Shown here piece after piece: positions 12,330-25,300 of a DNA stretch of 64,000 nt. Made by a program: the position numbers and the translations under genes. This DNA comes from Bryopsis sp. KO-2023 (lineage: Eukaryota; Chlorophyta; Ulvophyceae; Bryopsidales; Bryopsidaceae): contig BSYQ01000001.1 in the NCBI GenBank assembly GCA_030272585.1, positions 3,410,001 to 3,474,000 on the forward strand, written 5' to 3'. Positions within the stretch are counted from its first letter, which is position 1. The number at the start of each line of letters is the position of its first letter. The notes below the pieces were generated by a model. The model was not told the DNA's origin. It ran no database searches and saw only the letters and a program-made list of their open reading frames with translations.

Positions 12330-14267
12330 TGCCGAATCGACTCCGCCCCAGCGGCAAGGGCCCTGTGTTTACGAAACGCAAGAACAGTTGCCAGAATCCG
12401 TGTCGCACACGGACTTATTTTTGAGTATTCTTGATGCTGCGTCTTCCGTTGCCAATCCCAACTCACCAAATCCCTACCTATCGAATCCTACGTGGCAAGA
12501 AACGCACGTGGCTTCAGAGCATCTCCACCAGTGTTCCACCAGTTGCAGCTGCAGTCTGGCACGTGCGAGCGACTGGCGGATATCGTTGCGAGGTTACGTG
12601 ATTTTACATAAGGCCCTCTATTTATTTGTTTTTTTTTCTCATTTACATGTTTACCCAGCATGGCCTCCATCAACATTTTCACCATAAAATAGTGGCCCCA
12701 CACATGCTATGCTTCAAAGTTTAGAATAGAAGTTCTCTAAGAAGTTGACAGGAAAACTGCCACCATCAGGCAGGATCCCTCCAGATTCCATCCAGGTTCC
12801 TCCTCCAAGCGAGTGGTATCCTTCCTATCTTTGTTTTTGGGGGGCTTCCCAGCAAAAGGTCGATGGCCTCTTTTCGTTTTCACCCATTTTCAGGCCTGGC
12901 GATCGAAAAATGCACCGTTGTCATTTGATTCTGGTGGATGTCGGGCTCACATCGACATGCATTCGTTTTTTCATTTCAGGCACCCACAGCACTCATGCTA
13001 CAATCAGCCCTGCAGCCACTATTGTTTTTGGCGATTGAACCCATTTCTTTGAAGAGAAAACAAGGGAAAAAAGGGACAAGGAGTCGACCCCATTGCCCCC
13101 CTTCCAGCCACCAAAACAAGAAAAAGAAAAAAAGAATCAAGGAATACCTGGAATCTCATACCTCAAATACCTTTGTGTGTAAAGTCAGCTTTGACACTTT
13201 CGTCCACAACAATGGCTCGTTGAAATATCCTCCCCCCTCGTCCGGCCCAGTCTTGTATATAAAGATTTGTGGCGCTGGGGTCCGGCACTTTTCACAGCTG
13301 AAAGAAACACATGCCCTGACATGTATCTCTTGATAAGTTGTGGCGTTCGTTCAATCTGAATTGCCCCTCAGGTACCAGGAGCGTGATGGCATCAGCAGCT
13401 GCCAACGTTGACAAGGCAATGTCAATAGTGCTTGATATTTTCCTCAACATCAAACCCCCTGCAACATGGACAGTGGGGCATTGTGTTGAAAATGCTGGTT
13501 AAGGTCAGAAAACTAGTGTGGATAGCAGCAAGGGGTGGCTCTCTTCACGCCTCCCTGTTTTTTGCCACTTCCTGTGAGGTCATATCTTGGTGGGTGTTCG
13601 CATGATGGTTTGCAATGTGTGGATACTGTGGTTTGCAATTCAACATCGTGTCTGCGTCAGTTCCTCCTGTGTATCTGTCTGGGTGAATGAATGCAGAAGA
13701 GTATTTGTTGTTCAATTGATCGATCGATTGAGTAAAGAGATGTTTGTTGGATGACCGATTTCTGGGATGCCTTGAAAGTTTTCAAGTATGTGCTGATGGG
13801 GATGAAGTCAAGAATGTGGCTTGGTCAGATTCTGAAAATGGAACCATCATTTTCTGGGTTGCTGATGACTCATATGGAGTGGGCTTCCCCCCTCAATAAC
13901 ACATAGTTAGGCCTCAATTAATTCATCGAAAGAAAACAGGCACCTGGCCATGCAAAAGCACCGTCCCAATTTTATGGAATGTGTGTCAGATGACTTTCGC
14001 CATAGCTTTCTCATAGTTCAGGCATGCATTCATCTTTGCATTGTCTGGCAAATGCATAGGACAGGGGGCGCATGTCAAGACCTTAACTGCTTTGCCCACT
14101 CTACCCCTCTTGGGGTGCCGACTGATTGATTGACTGATCGGACAGCTGACAGGTATGAACATCAGGAGTTACCTAATCTATCATTCACAACATTGGCGCC
14201 GTCCCCCCACCCCAAAACACCCCCCTGCATAAAATCAGCTCTAACTTCCCTCTCTTTCCTTCCAGCT
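12330..14267. other. Intergenic, no gene recognised
   Basis: This lies between the 5' end of the helicase-like gene and the 3' end of the FAS1 gene. It has only short open stretches of low coding character. It probably holds the promoter (and possibly a first non-coding exon) of the helicase-like gene. Confidence 0.45.
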
Positions 14268-17200
14268 CTATTTCTCCTTCTCTGGATCACTCAAATCTAT
14301 GACCGCTGCTTTCTTTCGTTCAGGTTCGCCACCCATTCCATCGTTTGACCCCTCCGTTACGGTTGCTGCGAATGATCTTTTTCTCGATTCCACCATGGCT
14401 GCCTCACCCGTCTGATAAACCATCACCGGAAAATGAGCCAACACACCTGGATTTCTGTAGTCCAAGGGAATGACAGGGATGCTGGAAACTTGAAAGGATG
14501 CTGGTATTGAACCCGAAACTTGACCTGCACAAAACACCCCCAAAACTGAATCAAAGAACGCATCCTTACAATCTGCCAACCCAGAATTCCTACGATTCGA
14601 AATGGTAAGTGGCGTTTCCCACCTTGTTGTATTTGAGGCAAGTATTGGGGTTGAGGAGCTGCGATGTGGGGCTGAGGACACTGTTCTCGGAATTGAACTG
14701 GATTGTCGACGGTTTTCTCTGATTTCAGCACCCATCCTCTGTGCAAACTGCTGTAATGCGCCAGCTCCACGATTTTTTCACGGACAGAAGATTTGGAAAC
14801 ATTGCTGGCAGGGTATTGCGCGAAAAACGCCTCCACCACCTTCAAGAGAGTGATCGCTCTTCAAGACGTTCATTTCGTTATCACTGGTTGCAACTGTTCA
14901 ATGAAGCTTGCAATCAAAGTCGAATAAGAAGAATGCTGTGATAAGATGGTGCAATTGGGTGTGTGTGTGGAGGGGTATTGACGGGACTGACACATACCTT
15001 TTCCTTGCTGTTTGGTGTTTTCAGGAATTCAATAAGGTTGGCAGTTTGCTCCGGAGTCATAACCTGTTTCGGTCGTCCCCTTGTGGAAGGCTTTCTCTCT
15101 GAACATACGCACACACCCTGCATCACTGATCAATCAAACAGCTTCCCCTGCTCACCCATAAATCCTCACTTTCCTTCCAGGTCACCTCCCATTCGGTTTA
15201 CAAAACACCTGCCAGAAATCATACCTTGAGTTGGTGAGGGCCTTGACAAGCTGGCAACACAGGGCATCGTGATTCGTTCGGATCCGAAACAGCTCAAGCG
15301 CAATCCTTGCAGAAACTCTGAGCTGGCCAGGGTATAATTTAAGGGGCCTCGATCGTCGCCCTCCCTGCTGCCGCCAAGTCTGCTGAACACGACAGGCTTA
15401 CCACTCTTGGTGGCACGATTCAGTATTTGCTGCAAAACCTCCCGATGCTTCTTGGACTGATCGGAAGTGGGACATGACGAAGTGGTGGCTGCAAAAACAC
15501 CACGACATTGAGATTCGTCTGGTTAAAATGCAACATCGAAAGCTTCTCTAGGGTAAGTTTATGGCGTTTTGATCACTCCGAAAGCTGGTGCAATTCCACA
15601 CAAAAGGGACACGCATGCTCCACAGAGCACATTACTATTTCGAAGCCTAGCCAACCCAGGTTTCTGCCACATCCTTGCACATGTATGTTTGCCATAATCA
15701 AATTGACGGTTCCAAGAAAATAACTCGTTCTTGTCGCACAATCCAAGTTCATTCACAGTCGCAGACCATTTAGCAACAGAGCTGGGTCCTCCCACCTTGT
15801 AGCTCGGTGAGATTTTCCATTTCGATTTCCCGAATGCCCTCATCAGGCGACAAGTATCCATCTTCCACAACAAAGCCGTCTTGACTGTCGTTGTCTTCAG
15901 CATCCTCTTCATTATCCTCCTCTCCCTGAGATACAAAAAAAAAGCCACCAACACGATTCAAGAAAATGAGGATTTCTTCTATTTTTGTGGCAAAAAACCA
16001 AAGGACAATTAGTTGGTGACGCTCACGGAAAGACTCTCGCCGTCGGGTTCTTCCTCCCAGCCCTCGTCGAACATTTCCTCATAGTCCACAGCAGCCAATT
16101 TGACAAGCGGTTTTCGGGGGTTCACTCGGAATGCACTGACAGCAAAAGGAATACAAGCATTCAGTGTGCCTGATGGCTCAACATAATTCAAACAAGCAAA
16201 CCAGAAGAAAAAAACACCCTTGCCAGATCTAGGAGTATGATGAAAACATCCATCAATCCATCCATGCGTTGTGTGGATTTGCCTAATTGGGGCAGAAGTT
16301 GGGAGTCTCGAAAAAAAAACCAATTCAGTGAGAATAAACATCAATGTGATGGATCACCCTTGCAACAAAACGGGAAACGAGAGGAAGCCCCACCTTGCTG
16401 TCCAGCTTCCATAATACGGCGGACAATCTGAATCGCTGGGAAACCAAATATATTTCCTTCGCCACGTCTTGACCTCCACTTCGCTAAAATCCTCTCTATA
16501 TCCATCGGCAGCAAACTCATGAAAAGTACTGGGACAATCTGGCTTCCTTGCCCAGCTCGGTGGCCTACCTATACACCCAACAAGAAGCTCCGATTTCGTT
16601 TTTTTTCAAAATCACTGTGAAATGTTTTCTTCGTAGATCAGGAACCATTCTTTTTTTTTTCATCCCCGCACACCCAGTGCACACTCACCTTTGATTCTAA
16701 CCCGGAATCGTGCATTTTTACTCCATTTTTCTACACTGTTTGAGAAATTCAACCTCAAGTCCTGCTCCTTCATTCCCACAGCAATGCCCTTATCCAACGC
16801 TTGTGACGCCTCCTCCGAACAAGGTGACAGACATAGCCTGCGAATGCAAAATGCTAGCGTCTGATCCACTTTTTTTTTGTCTGACGGCAATATTCTTCCG
16901 GTGCCGAGCGATCAGACTGATTCACATCACCACTCCAACAAAAAAGTGACTTTTCTTCTTAATTTTTAAAGCAAATTAGGAAACAATACACTGCTCGGGA
17001 TAGTCTACCGTTTATTTGGCGGACAAGGTGTGAATCTCTCATGGAAAGGATCCAAATCTTGGCTTTTCGCCTTTCCTCCAGGACTTGCCCCTTCTCTCTG
17101 TTCCTTCTTGCGCGTAGCAAAACTCTGTGACGAACAAGTGGATCGGCCTTCAATGATTTGACACCGTGAATCTCTTCAGCAGAGGGGTTTTCGGTAGGCA

Positions 17201-18811
17201 CACAACACTCAAAACATAATGGAATGGAATATAACGGCACACCGAAACCTCACAATCATTCGTTGATGGGGAAAAGGTGCATGCAGACGCCCTCCCGAAC
17301 TCACCATCAACAGGTTTTGTGCTTTAGTAAGCGACTTTTTGGTGCCAAATCCCAGCGCCTCCGCAACTTTTGTTTCTTTCTCTTCAACTTTCTGAGCTAT
17401 TCTCTCCTTCTGTTCGGATGCTTTCACTTTGACGCTCCTATCTCGTGCCAGCCCCTGCATGGATCCACCATTCGATCCAGCAACGCACAATCAAGAGGCA
17501 ACAATCGGACAGGAATTTGGACCTTCCCCCACCACCTCGATTGGTGTCGATTCCTCATCCAATCAACAGGTGACCATCCCCCAGCAAAATCAAAACAACA
17601 AAGGTAGGCAGCCAGGGATTTCGAAGGAAATCATTGAAAAAGCTCAATATGTGCATTAACTCTTGTGAAGAGGAAATTACCTTTCTGGCTTCTTCCTCTT
17701 CCCGGTGCTGATGCTCTGCGAGAATCGCTGCGAGCCCATCTGTCTTTGAATATTTGTCAAATGCTTTTTTCACCCTGGCCTCCGATATCTTTCTCTTCCC
17801 AGGGGATTCCACGGTCACTTTCAAAACTTCATGCAGCACGTTCAATCGATCCTGGATCTGGAAACCCAACAAACAACCACCTCACTGAAAAGCATCAGCA
17901 GCTGCTGTTCAGCTTCCATGCATTAGTAATGCATGCAGATACATACAGATGTCAATATACAGGACAAGAAATTCCACGTTGAACACATACCTTTTTTCTT
18001 TTTTTCCTGGCAAGCACGGCTGGAGGTCTGACCTCCTCTGGAATGTCGGACACCACTCGAACCTCCCAGAACCAAAATGGTGCCAAAGTTTCATCATCGA
18101 AGGCATCAATATTCACTGGCTTTCCTGGAACAGCCAAAAAAAACCCACTGATCATTCATGTTAACCAAAGAGCATCGAGACGCTTTTCTCTGCCATTTGA
18201 TTCTTCCGCACAAGGGCGGGATTCAGCGGACGCAACGCAAAACTGTGAGTTTGATGAATTTGGCACCGGTTTCAGAAGGGAAACTGGCTAGACGCCAGGT
18301 CTTTCAACACGAAACGCTTTTCCAGACGGGTTCCAGAAACGGTTGCTGACCTTCCTTGTGACCATAGTATTTTCGAGTGGCGACATCTAGGATAAGGTTT
18401 CGAGTGCTTGAGCTTTGGGCTCCTTCTTCGGAACCCCACAGAACCGCATCGATGGTTCGCGTCAAGCATTCCAGCGTCGACGGCTTCCCCTCCACCCATT
18501 TCGCAACCTGCAGGTCCCCAACTCAACTTCAGACCCCATCCGATTCGACTGGCCTCCAACAGAACCCCTCTCGCTATACACACCGCTTTTCTTTTGTCCT
18601 TATTCACGTCTGTTGGATGCGGGAGCGCTATTTGCGGCTCCGAGCGCAAAGCCTCTTTCAGGTCGCAGATTTCCTTCAACACCGAATCCCTCGACGGTGC
18701 TGTGAAACGCGCGCGACTCTCCGAAGGCGTGGCTGGTGAGTTTGCGGTCGACGGGGGGTTACTCGTCCTGACGGTCTCAGGGGAGCGTGCGGTTTCGCCT
18801 TCAGCGTCCAT
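14268..18811 (-). CDS. Chromatin assembly factor 1 large subunit (FAS1 / CAF-1 p150-like)
   Basis: CAF-1 deposits H3-H4 on newly replicated DNA together with PCNA. The gene has many exons; the ATG at 18811 opens a Ser/Thr/Pro-rich N-terminus. Recognisable pieces in order are: a segment with the FAS1-like NIDAFDDETLAPFWFWEV (about 18110-18060); a KER-like charged helix (HQHREEEEARK, then KERIAQKVEEKETKVAEA near 17450-17370); the acidic NPRKPLVKLAAVDYEE to GWEEEPDGESLS block (about 16120-16010); and an acidic stretch running into GFVVEDGYLSPDEG (about 15880-15830). The last two are the hallmark of CAF-1 p150/FAS1. The C-terminal winged-helix-like part includes SVREKIVELAHYSS (about 14800). The FWFWEV segment is closer to plant FAS1 than to animal p150. 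The gene is divergent from exportin-5, with 523 bp between the start codons. Exact exon borders were not all resolved. Confidence 0.88.
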
Positions 18812-19334
18812 CGGTCAGTCGTCGTCGAATTACTTGCGCGGTTTGGGCGATGCACGAAAAAAGCGAGTGGGATGTTTGTTGTACGCTTGCCAGAAATTGC
18901 AATGAGGGAGCGGGTGCCTTGTGGCAAAAGGCGTCAAAGACGTCGTGCAGTTCGGGTTGGCATCAGGCGGCGCACCAGTCTGGCGAGGACAGACCCTCAT
19001 CACACTCGTCCTCGCCAACTAGCATCCCCTTGAATGCGAAATTATCGCGCGTTCTCATCTTTTGTTCGTCGGCTGCGCGCAGTACCAACACCAATTTGGC
19101 GTTGGCAAAACCAACCACCGCAGCTTTACGAATCGGGCTCCTCACTCCAAACGGTCGCCCCATCGGCGCAACGCCGAAATCAGGAAGAAATTGCCATGAC
19201 GCAACGAAGACGTCAGTCGCCGATGTGCAGCATTTCATTTGTTTGGCGAAGTGGTGTGAGATTCTGTACACTGCTTAAAATCCCTTGGGCTCACCCCCCC
19301 ACTTGCCCCCGCAACCGTTGCGCCTATCCTCCCA
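18812..19334. promoter_or_regulatory. Shared intergenic region of the FAS1 and exportin-5 genes
   Basis: These 523 bp separate two divergent start codons. The segment is richer in CpG and CG-containing words than the surrounding introns, as expected of a bidirectional housekeeping promoter. No TATA box was identified with confidence, so the regulatory role is inferred from position alone. Confidence 0.5.
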
Positions 19335-22300
19335 ATGACGGAAAGTCAACGCGGCGGTGTTATACTCAGGGTCCTCAGCACTCTTGCCAGTGGTTCAACA
19401 ACCCAGGACGAAAAACGAGAAGCGAATCAATGGCTTAACAAGGTGCGGACCAGCTTTCGTCGATTCTGCACTACTGGGGCGAACATGACCGACACCGAGC
19501 TCCTTCGCAGTCCCCCTGTGGCAAAACTGACGTCTGTGAGTAAAAGCGGCGTCGACTCGCCATCCAGGCCCTGAAAATGGATGTTCTTGGTTGTGGTTTT
19601 CCAAGTTGAAAGGAGGGGATTTGACGACTCTTCTTCACAGCGCGGGGGAGCTATGTAGCCAAACGCAGGCTGAGTTCCATGTGTATGGGTTCAGCATGCT
19701 TAATGAGGTCGTCCAGAAGCGATGGGCGGATTGTACTGAGCAGCAGAAAAACGAACTCACCAGTTTCGCCTCGAGAAGCCTGATTAAAGGTATAACCCAC
19801 ACACAGCATCTCGAACATCAACTGGGCGACTGGACGTCTCGTATTGAACAGGAGGCGCAATGAAACTGCTTGTCATAACTGGACAGTTCCTTTTTTTTCC
19901 TGGTTCTCAAAGATTTCAAGTTGATGGCTTTTTTTTTTCTGATAGCTTTAAGAGTGCCAATTCCATGAATATTTAATGGAGCTCAGTAACACCTCAAATT
20001 AGTGGACTTGCTTTGAATTTACAATTGCTCTCTGTAGCAACTGTGAAAAGTCTGCTACATCTAGAAAAATATCGAATAATGTCCAGTCGAGGTGGCAGTC
20101 TTCCGTGTGTTTTTTTTTTTGCATGAAATTTGCATGAAGTCTCGCCATTGTGCAAATTTATCATTACCTGAGCTCTCAGTAGTCGTCTGTTAATTTTTTT
20201 TGCCCATCTTGAGATTCTGCTGTGGATAAATGTTCAGTGACCAAATCTGGAACTGCATCGAAAGCTTCTTCCGCAACCGTGGCTCGGTTCACGGGGTTGG
20301 TGCTGGCAAGATTGCCCAGAGATGTTCTGGTTTCAAATTGGAGAGGTGTTTTAAACTTTGCCAAAGAAGGCACCTCACAGGTGAGCACAGGGAACCATGT
20401 CAGGATTACTCGGCCTCATTAATTAACGCCGAAACGTTGCAATTGGTGGTGTTCTTTGGAATGCACACTGCATCTGAATCTGATCCTTGTGAATAATATC
20501 TGGGGACCTTGGAAATCCTCGGCAAATTTGATGAGGTCAACTCGTGAAAACCAAACAAACCACAGAGAAGAAAACAATTGGGTCAATCTCATAAAACTGA
20601 TGTCTGCTGTTCCTTTGGAAAACCAGCTTGATGTGGTGTGCCAAGTTGGGCGAACTCTTTGCGAAGAAGCCAGTGAGACGACGCTGGCCCAGCGAGACAG
20701 TAAGCAATTCGTTAATAGCATCACGTTGTTCCTTCCCTTCTCTGTGGTTTTGGCATTTCCTCTTGGGTCGAAAAAAATCAAAGGCTGTCATTCTAATCTG
20801 TAAATCTGGGATAACTTTGGTCGGTTGCAGATTTTGAACAAGGGGTTCTCGTGAAGACCGTCGCTGCACTCGGTCCTGAAAGCTTGAAATTCTTTGCGAA
20901 GGTGGGACCCATGTCAATCTTTCAAAATATATATATATATATATAGATAGATATATAGATATATAGCTTCAAATGAATGAATGAATGTTTAAGTTACGTT
21001 AGGCAAACTTGCCCAACGTACGCCATCCACAACGAGGTGATTTAGCCCTACCCTTATAGCTTCAAATATCAAGAGAGTGTATTTTTGGTGGAATCGTATG
21101 GGTGTGGGGTTGAAAGGTCATTGCTCAAGCAGTGAGCCCAACCTTGAAAGCATTAAATAGAGCACATTATCGTTCATTTTGGGGGATCAGGTGGAGGTGC
21201 AGAACATCTGGGGGGGTGCTCTCTGAGTAACGTGTGTTTCGCTTGTTTCGATTCAGCTCCTTGAGACCAATTACATCCATGGAACGAAGGCCGAGGCGAA
21301 CAGCATCGAAGCCAAAACTCATTTCTCACTCGTATCTGCAATCCTCAAAGTCTTTGAAAGCTGGATGGACCTCGTGCCGCTTTCGAAACTGGCGGAAGCC
21401 AACGTCACCTTGGTGTTCAACGGATTGTTCAGCTGCGATCAATTCAAGCTGCAAATAATCCATCTCATCGAGAAGGTACATGTCCAACTCCAAGGCTCAT
21501 GTTCGATTTGGGAAAACGAAAAAAAAAAAGGGAAAGAATCATGTAGAAAAAGAACCTTTCGCGAGACGTCCGGCGAGGTCCGAAAAAAACAAAAATAAAA
21601 AATCGCTTCTTCGCATGAGCGTTTCGGCTTCAATGCTAGATTATTGGCAAGGTTGCATCTGGGTGACGATAAGGAGTTTTTGGACTGTAGATTGTCAGTC
21701 GGGAGGGGATCTCTGAACACGATGTTGCGGTGGGCATCGATGTTGGCAGCATTGCATTCAGGTATCTGGACATCTGCCACATGAAGAGACGGGCCAAAAG
21801 CCTGGATCTGTACACTGGAGACAATTTCGAAAACGTCAGACTGGTGGCACAGGCGGTATGCGCCTTCGCCCAAAACTACGTAGAAAGAATGAACGACGAT
21901 GTGCAAAAAATCGGACGTATCATGGAACAGGTACGTAAACCCGCTTGTTTGTGAGGAGCGTTTTGTTTCAGATCCTCTCGGGTTTCTTCTTTAACAAAAA
22001 AAAAGAAAAAAAGAAAAAAATCATGATCATGTCGGATCATGATTTGAAAGCCAGGGGGATATGAGTTTTTTTTTTTTCTTTTGCCTTCTTCTGCCCAGGC
22101 GCTGAGCATATTTAAGTTTGGCTCCATGGAAATTGCGGTTTCTTCCCTGCCGTTGTGGATTCGTGTGTTGACACCCACCCGACCTCAAAAATTGTCGATG
22201 CAACAATATGCAGCCATTAAAAAGGGACTCGCTCGCATTGCCAAGGTAAAAACCAACCAACACACAAAATGGTCACCCCTGAATGAATCCACCTGGCCAG

Positions 22301-25300
22301 CGCCGCTCATATTGTTTGTGAAATCAAAAAACAAAAACTCGAAAAAGAAAACAACTCAAAAACAAAGAAATCTCAAAAAAAAAGAAGAACAGCCTTGGTA
22401 GCGTCGAACCATACACGCCCAAAAACAAATGAGCCCTGATCAGCATGGATTTATCAATTAAAACAAAGAGGTCATTTCTTCTGGTCAATTTGTCATGATT
22501 GGCTGGGTTGCGTTTTGCAGGATCTGGCTCTGTGCCTTTTTGGTCTGCACGAACACATGAGGATCACCAGTGGGAAAGACGACAACCTGCAGGCCTATTC
22601 AACAATAGACGAGTTTCGGGAAAAACACATCGGGGACCTTTCGATGTGTTTGAGCAACCTTGCAAACATCTATCTCAAATCCGTCGAAAATTTCATAAAG
22701 CCCGTCGTCGGGTCCGCAATAAAAGTGTGCAACGATAAAGCTGCGAATCCTGGGCATCGGGTTTTGTACATGAAAAAAGTAGCCCTGATGTTGGATCCAG
22801 GTGAGGAAAATCTCCTTCTGCACTTTTATTTTTAGATGTCCTTTTGCCCACCGTCTGTAACATACGCTTGTGTGAGGGCGGGTTTTGGACGCCTCGGCCC
22901 AGTGCGCTTCCAGCAATGCAGCTGGAGTGAATTTTCTTCAGTGCATTAACTAGCACGTTTTCTTTTTTCTTTTTTTTTTGCGATTTAATCAGGCTGCCAA
23001 AAATAGTCCAACTAGTCATTCCGGTTATTCTGGACTTCAAGGTGACTTCAAGGTATATTAACTTGTTGGAGTTTTCGGCTGTGGGTGCAGTTTCGCTAGG
23101 GAAGGGTTTAGAAGCACCGACAAAAAAGATGTTTCTCGATATCATGCAAGCCCTGGTGCAAATGAATGTTGGGGACAACATGGAGTTGGCACGTTGGGTA
23201 AGGCGGGATCCTCTTGGAAAGCAGAAAAACTCAACGCCAATTTTTATTTATTTTTTTGAATTATTAACGGAATTTGAACTCAGAAATCTGCTAACCCCTT
23301 CTTGTTCAAAAAAAACAAACAAGAAAAAAAAACGCGCAAGTTCTCACGGCACCACTGCCCAACCTGTTCTCTCCATATGCATAAAAATGTGAAGGTTAAA
23401 AAAAGCGTGCATTTAACCCCCCTGAATAAAGCGCTCACAAAAATTTCCACATATTTGGAGGGTGCAACACAAACCCCCGATGCAGCAAACACCCGATCAT
23501 CCCTCAGTTCTTTTTTTTTTCCCGGACAGTATGGGGAGGCACTGAGGTCCTGCTCCAGGGTGATCAAACTCGACAAAGCGTTGTGCGGAGTTTTGGTCCC
23601 CAGAGTGATCGACATCCTTTGGGGTTTGCCCGTACCAACGGCAGGCCTGGGGTTGCCGATGTTGAGTGCAGACAAATACCTGATCCTTGCTGAGGCCAGG
23701 ATGAACCTCTGCCTGGTGGTTCGGAATTTGGTGGAACAAGCACCCAAAGTGCTGCTGCCCTCTGTACGCGGCTTCAGAAAGAAAGTGGATGAGGCCAAAC
23801 GGAAGCAGAGACTGACCATTGCAGAATTCATCGTGTTTTTGGAAGGTGAGGGAGGTTTGTGGAGGGGATTTAAAAACAAAAAACACCGTTGTGCGCAGTG
23901 CGGTGGAATGTGGTTTAGTTGGAGAAGTTGAGAAACTGCAAATTTTTCGATCCTTCTTAAAGCAAGCATTATTCGAAACCGTTAGTTTTTATAAAGATGC
24001 CCCGTTTACAAAAATGGGGAGATTCTTGAACAGGATTTTCCAATTCATTGAAGTTCCTAACGGAGGATAAAGTGCGTAGTGAGCCCAACAAGAGGGTGCG
24101 GAAACAAAAACAGTAAAACATTGAAAGATTATTCCTGTGAATGCGGAGTGTCAGTGATAATTCTCGACAGAAGTTCATTGGGAATCTGTTGAAGCAAATA
24201 TCATTTAGCACTGGTCTGGAAAAACTCCAGTGTGGGTTTAGTGCCTGATCGGTGGATCCTATGGTTTATTTTGCAGTGGCCACGATAGCTGCACAACCTG
24301 GCGGTGCAGATATTCGCAACGAAACCATGCAATGGTGTTTGAAGCCCGTGTACGACACATGGAAAGAGTTGCCGTTTCAGAATCCGAGAAATGACGTCAA
24401 GTTTGCCCAATTGTATGTTCCAATCCAATCGGAAAGTGCGGACGGGTCTGTCTTGCAAATGGGTGGCAGGGAGCACCGATGGCAGCTCTACCATGAAGTC
24501 TTGCTTGTGTCCAAGGTGGGATTTTTGAATTGCAGAACCAGTATGGGTTGGCAGTATAACTGTTTGTGTGCTTTTTTTGGAAGAGATGGGGGTTGGGGAG
24601 TGGGTGGCAAGGGTCGATTTGAGGAAATCAAAAATTGACAATTGTGCCCCCCCTCTAAAACAGAACACAGAAGGATTGAATTGTTGCCTTTTCTTTTTTT
24701 GGCTGCCACCGAAATTCAGGTTTTTGCAAGATCGAGCACGAAATCCAAAGCGGCGCCTGTGACGTTGAGGGACAGCTCATCGACCAGTCCCATCGCTAAT
24801 CGGTTGGATCTCATTTTGATCATTGGCAAAATTGTGCGGAGCATCATAGATATCTCAGAGCAGCAGCACAACAGTCCCTGGCTGGCCAGAATATTGAAAT
24901 TGGGGGCTAGCGAGGCAGAGGCCTTTGCGACGGGGAGTGTCAGTGAAGTGGACGAATCTGAGTTGCAGGAGGCGCTCAGGGTGGCAGGTACTGTAATTTT
25001 TTATTTTATTTTTTTTTTTTGGGGGGGGGGCGGAAACACCAGAAAGAAAATAAGGGGAAGGCATGGATATAACACAATTCCAGTGTTTGCTTTGTCAATA
25101 GTGCTGTAATTCAATCGGGGTGGGCAAGGGAAAAATGGGATGGGGAAGGGAGAGGGAGTGGAGGGGGAATCGAAAGAAAAAATGAAGAAAATAAAACATG
25201 AAAAAATAAGGAATAAAAATCCGAAGGAAAAGGTGTCGACTCTCTCTTGCTTTTTTTTTTTCTCTGCAGGTGCGGAGTTGCAATCATGTAGATCATGGCT

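Noticed and set aside
23280-23969. Long minus-strand frame across the exportin exons
   Set aside because: It overlaps well-supported plus-strand exportin exons and shows no recognisable domain.
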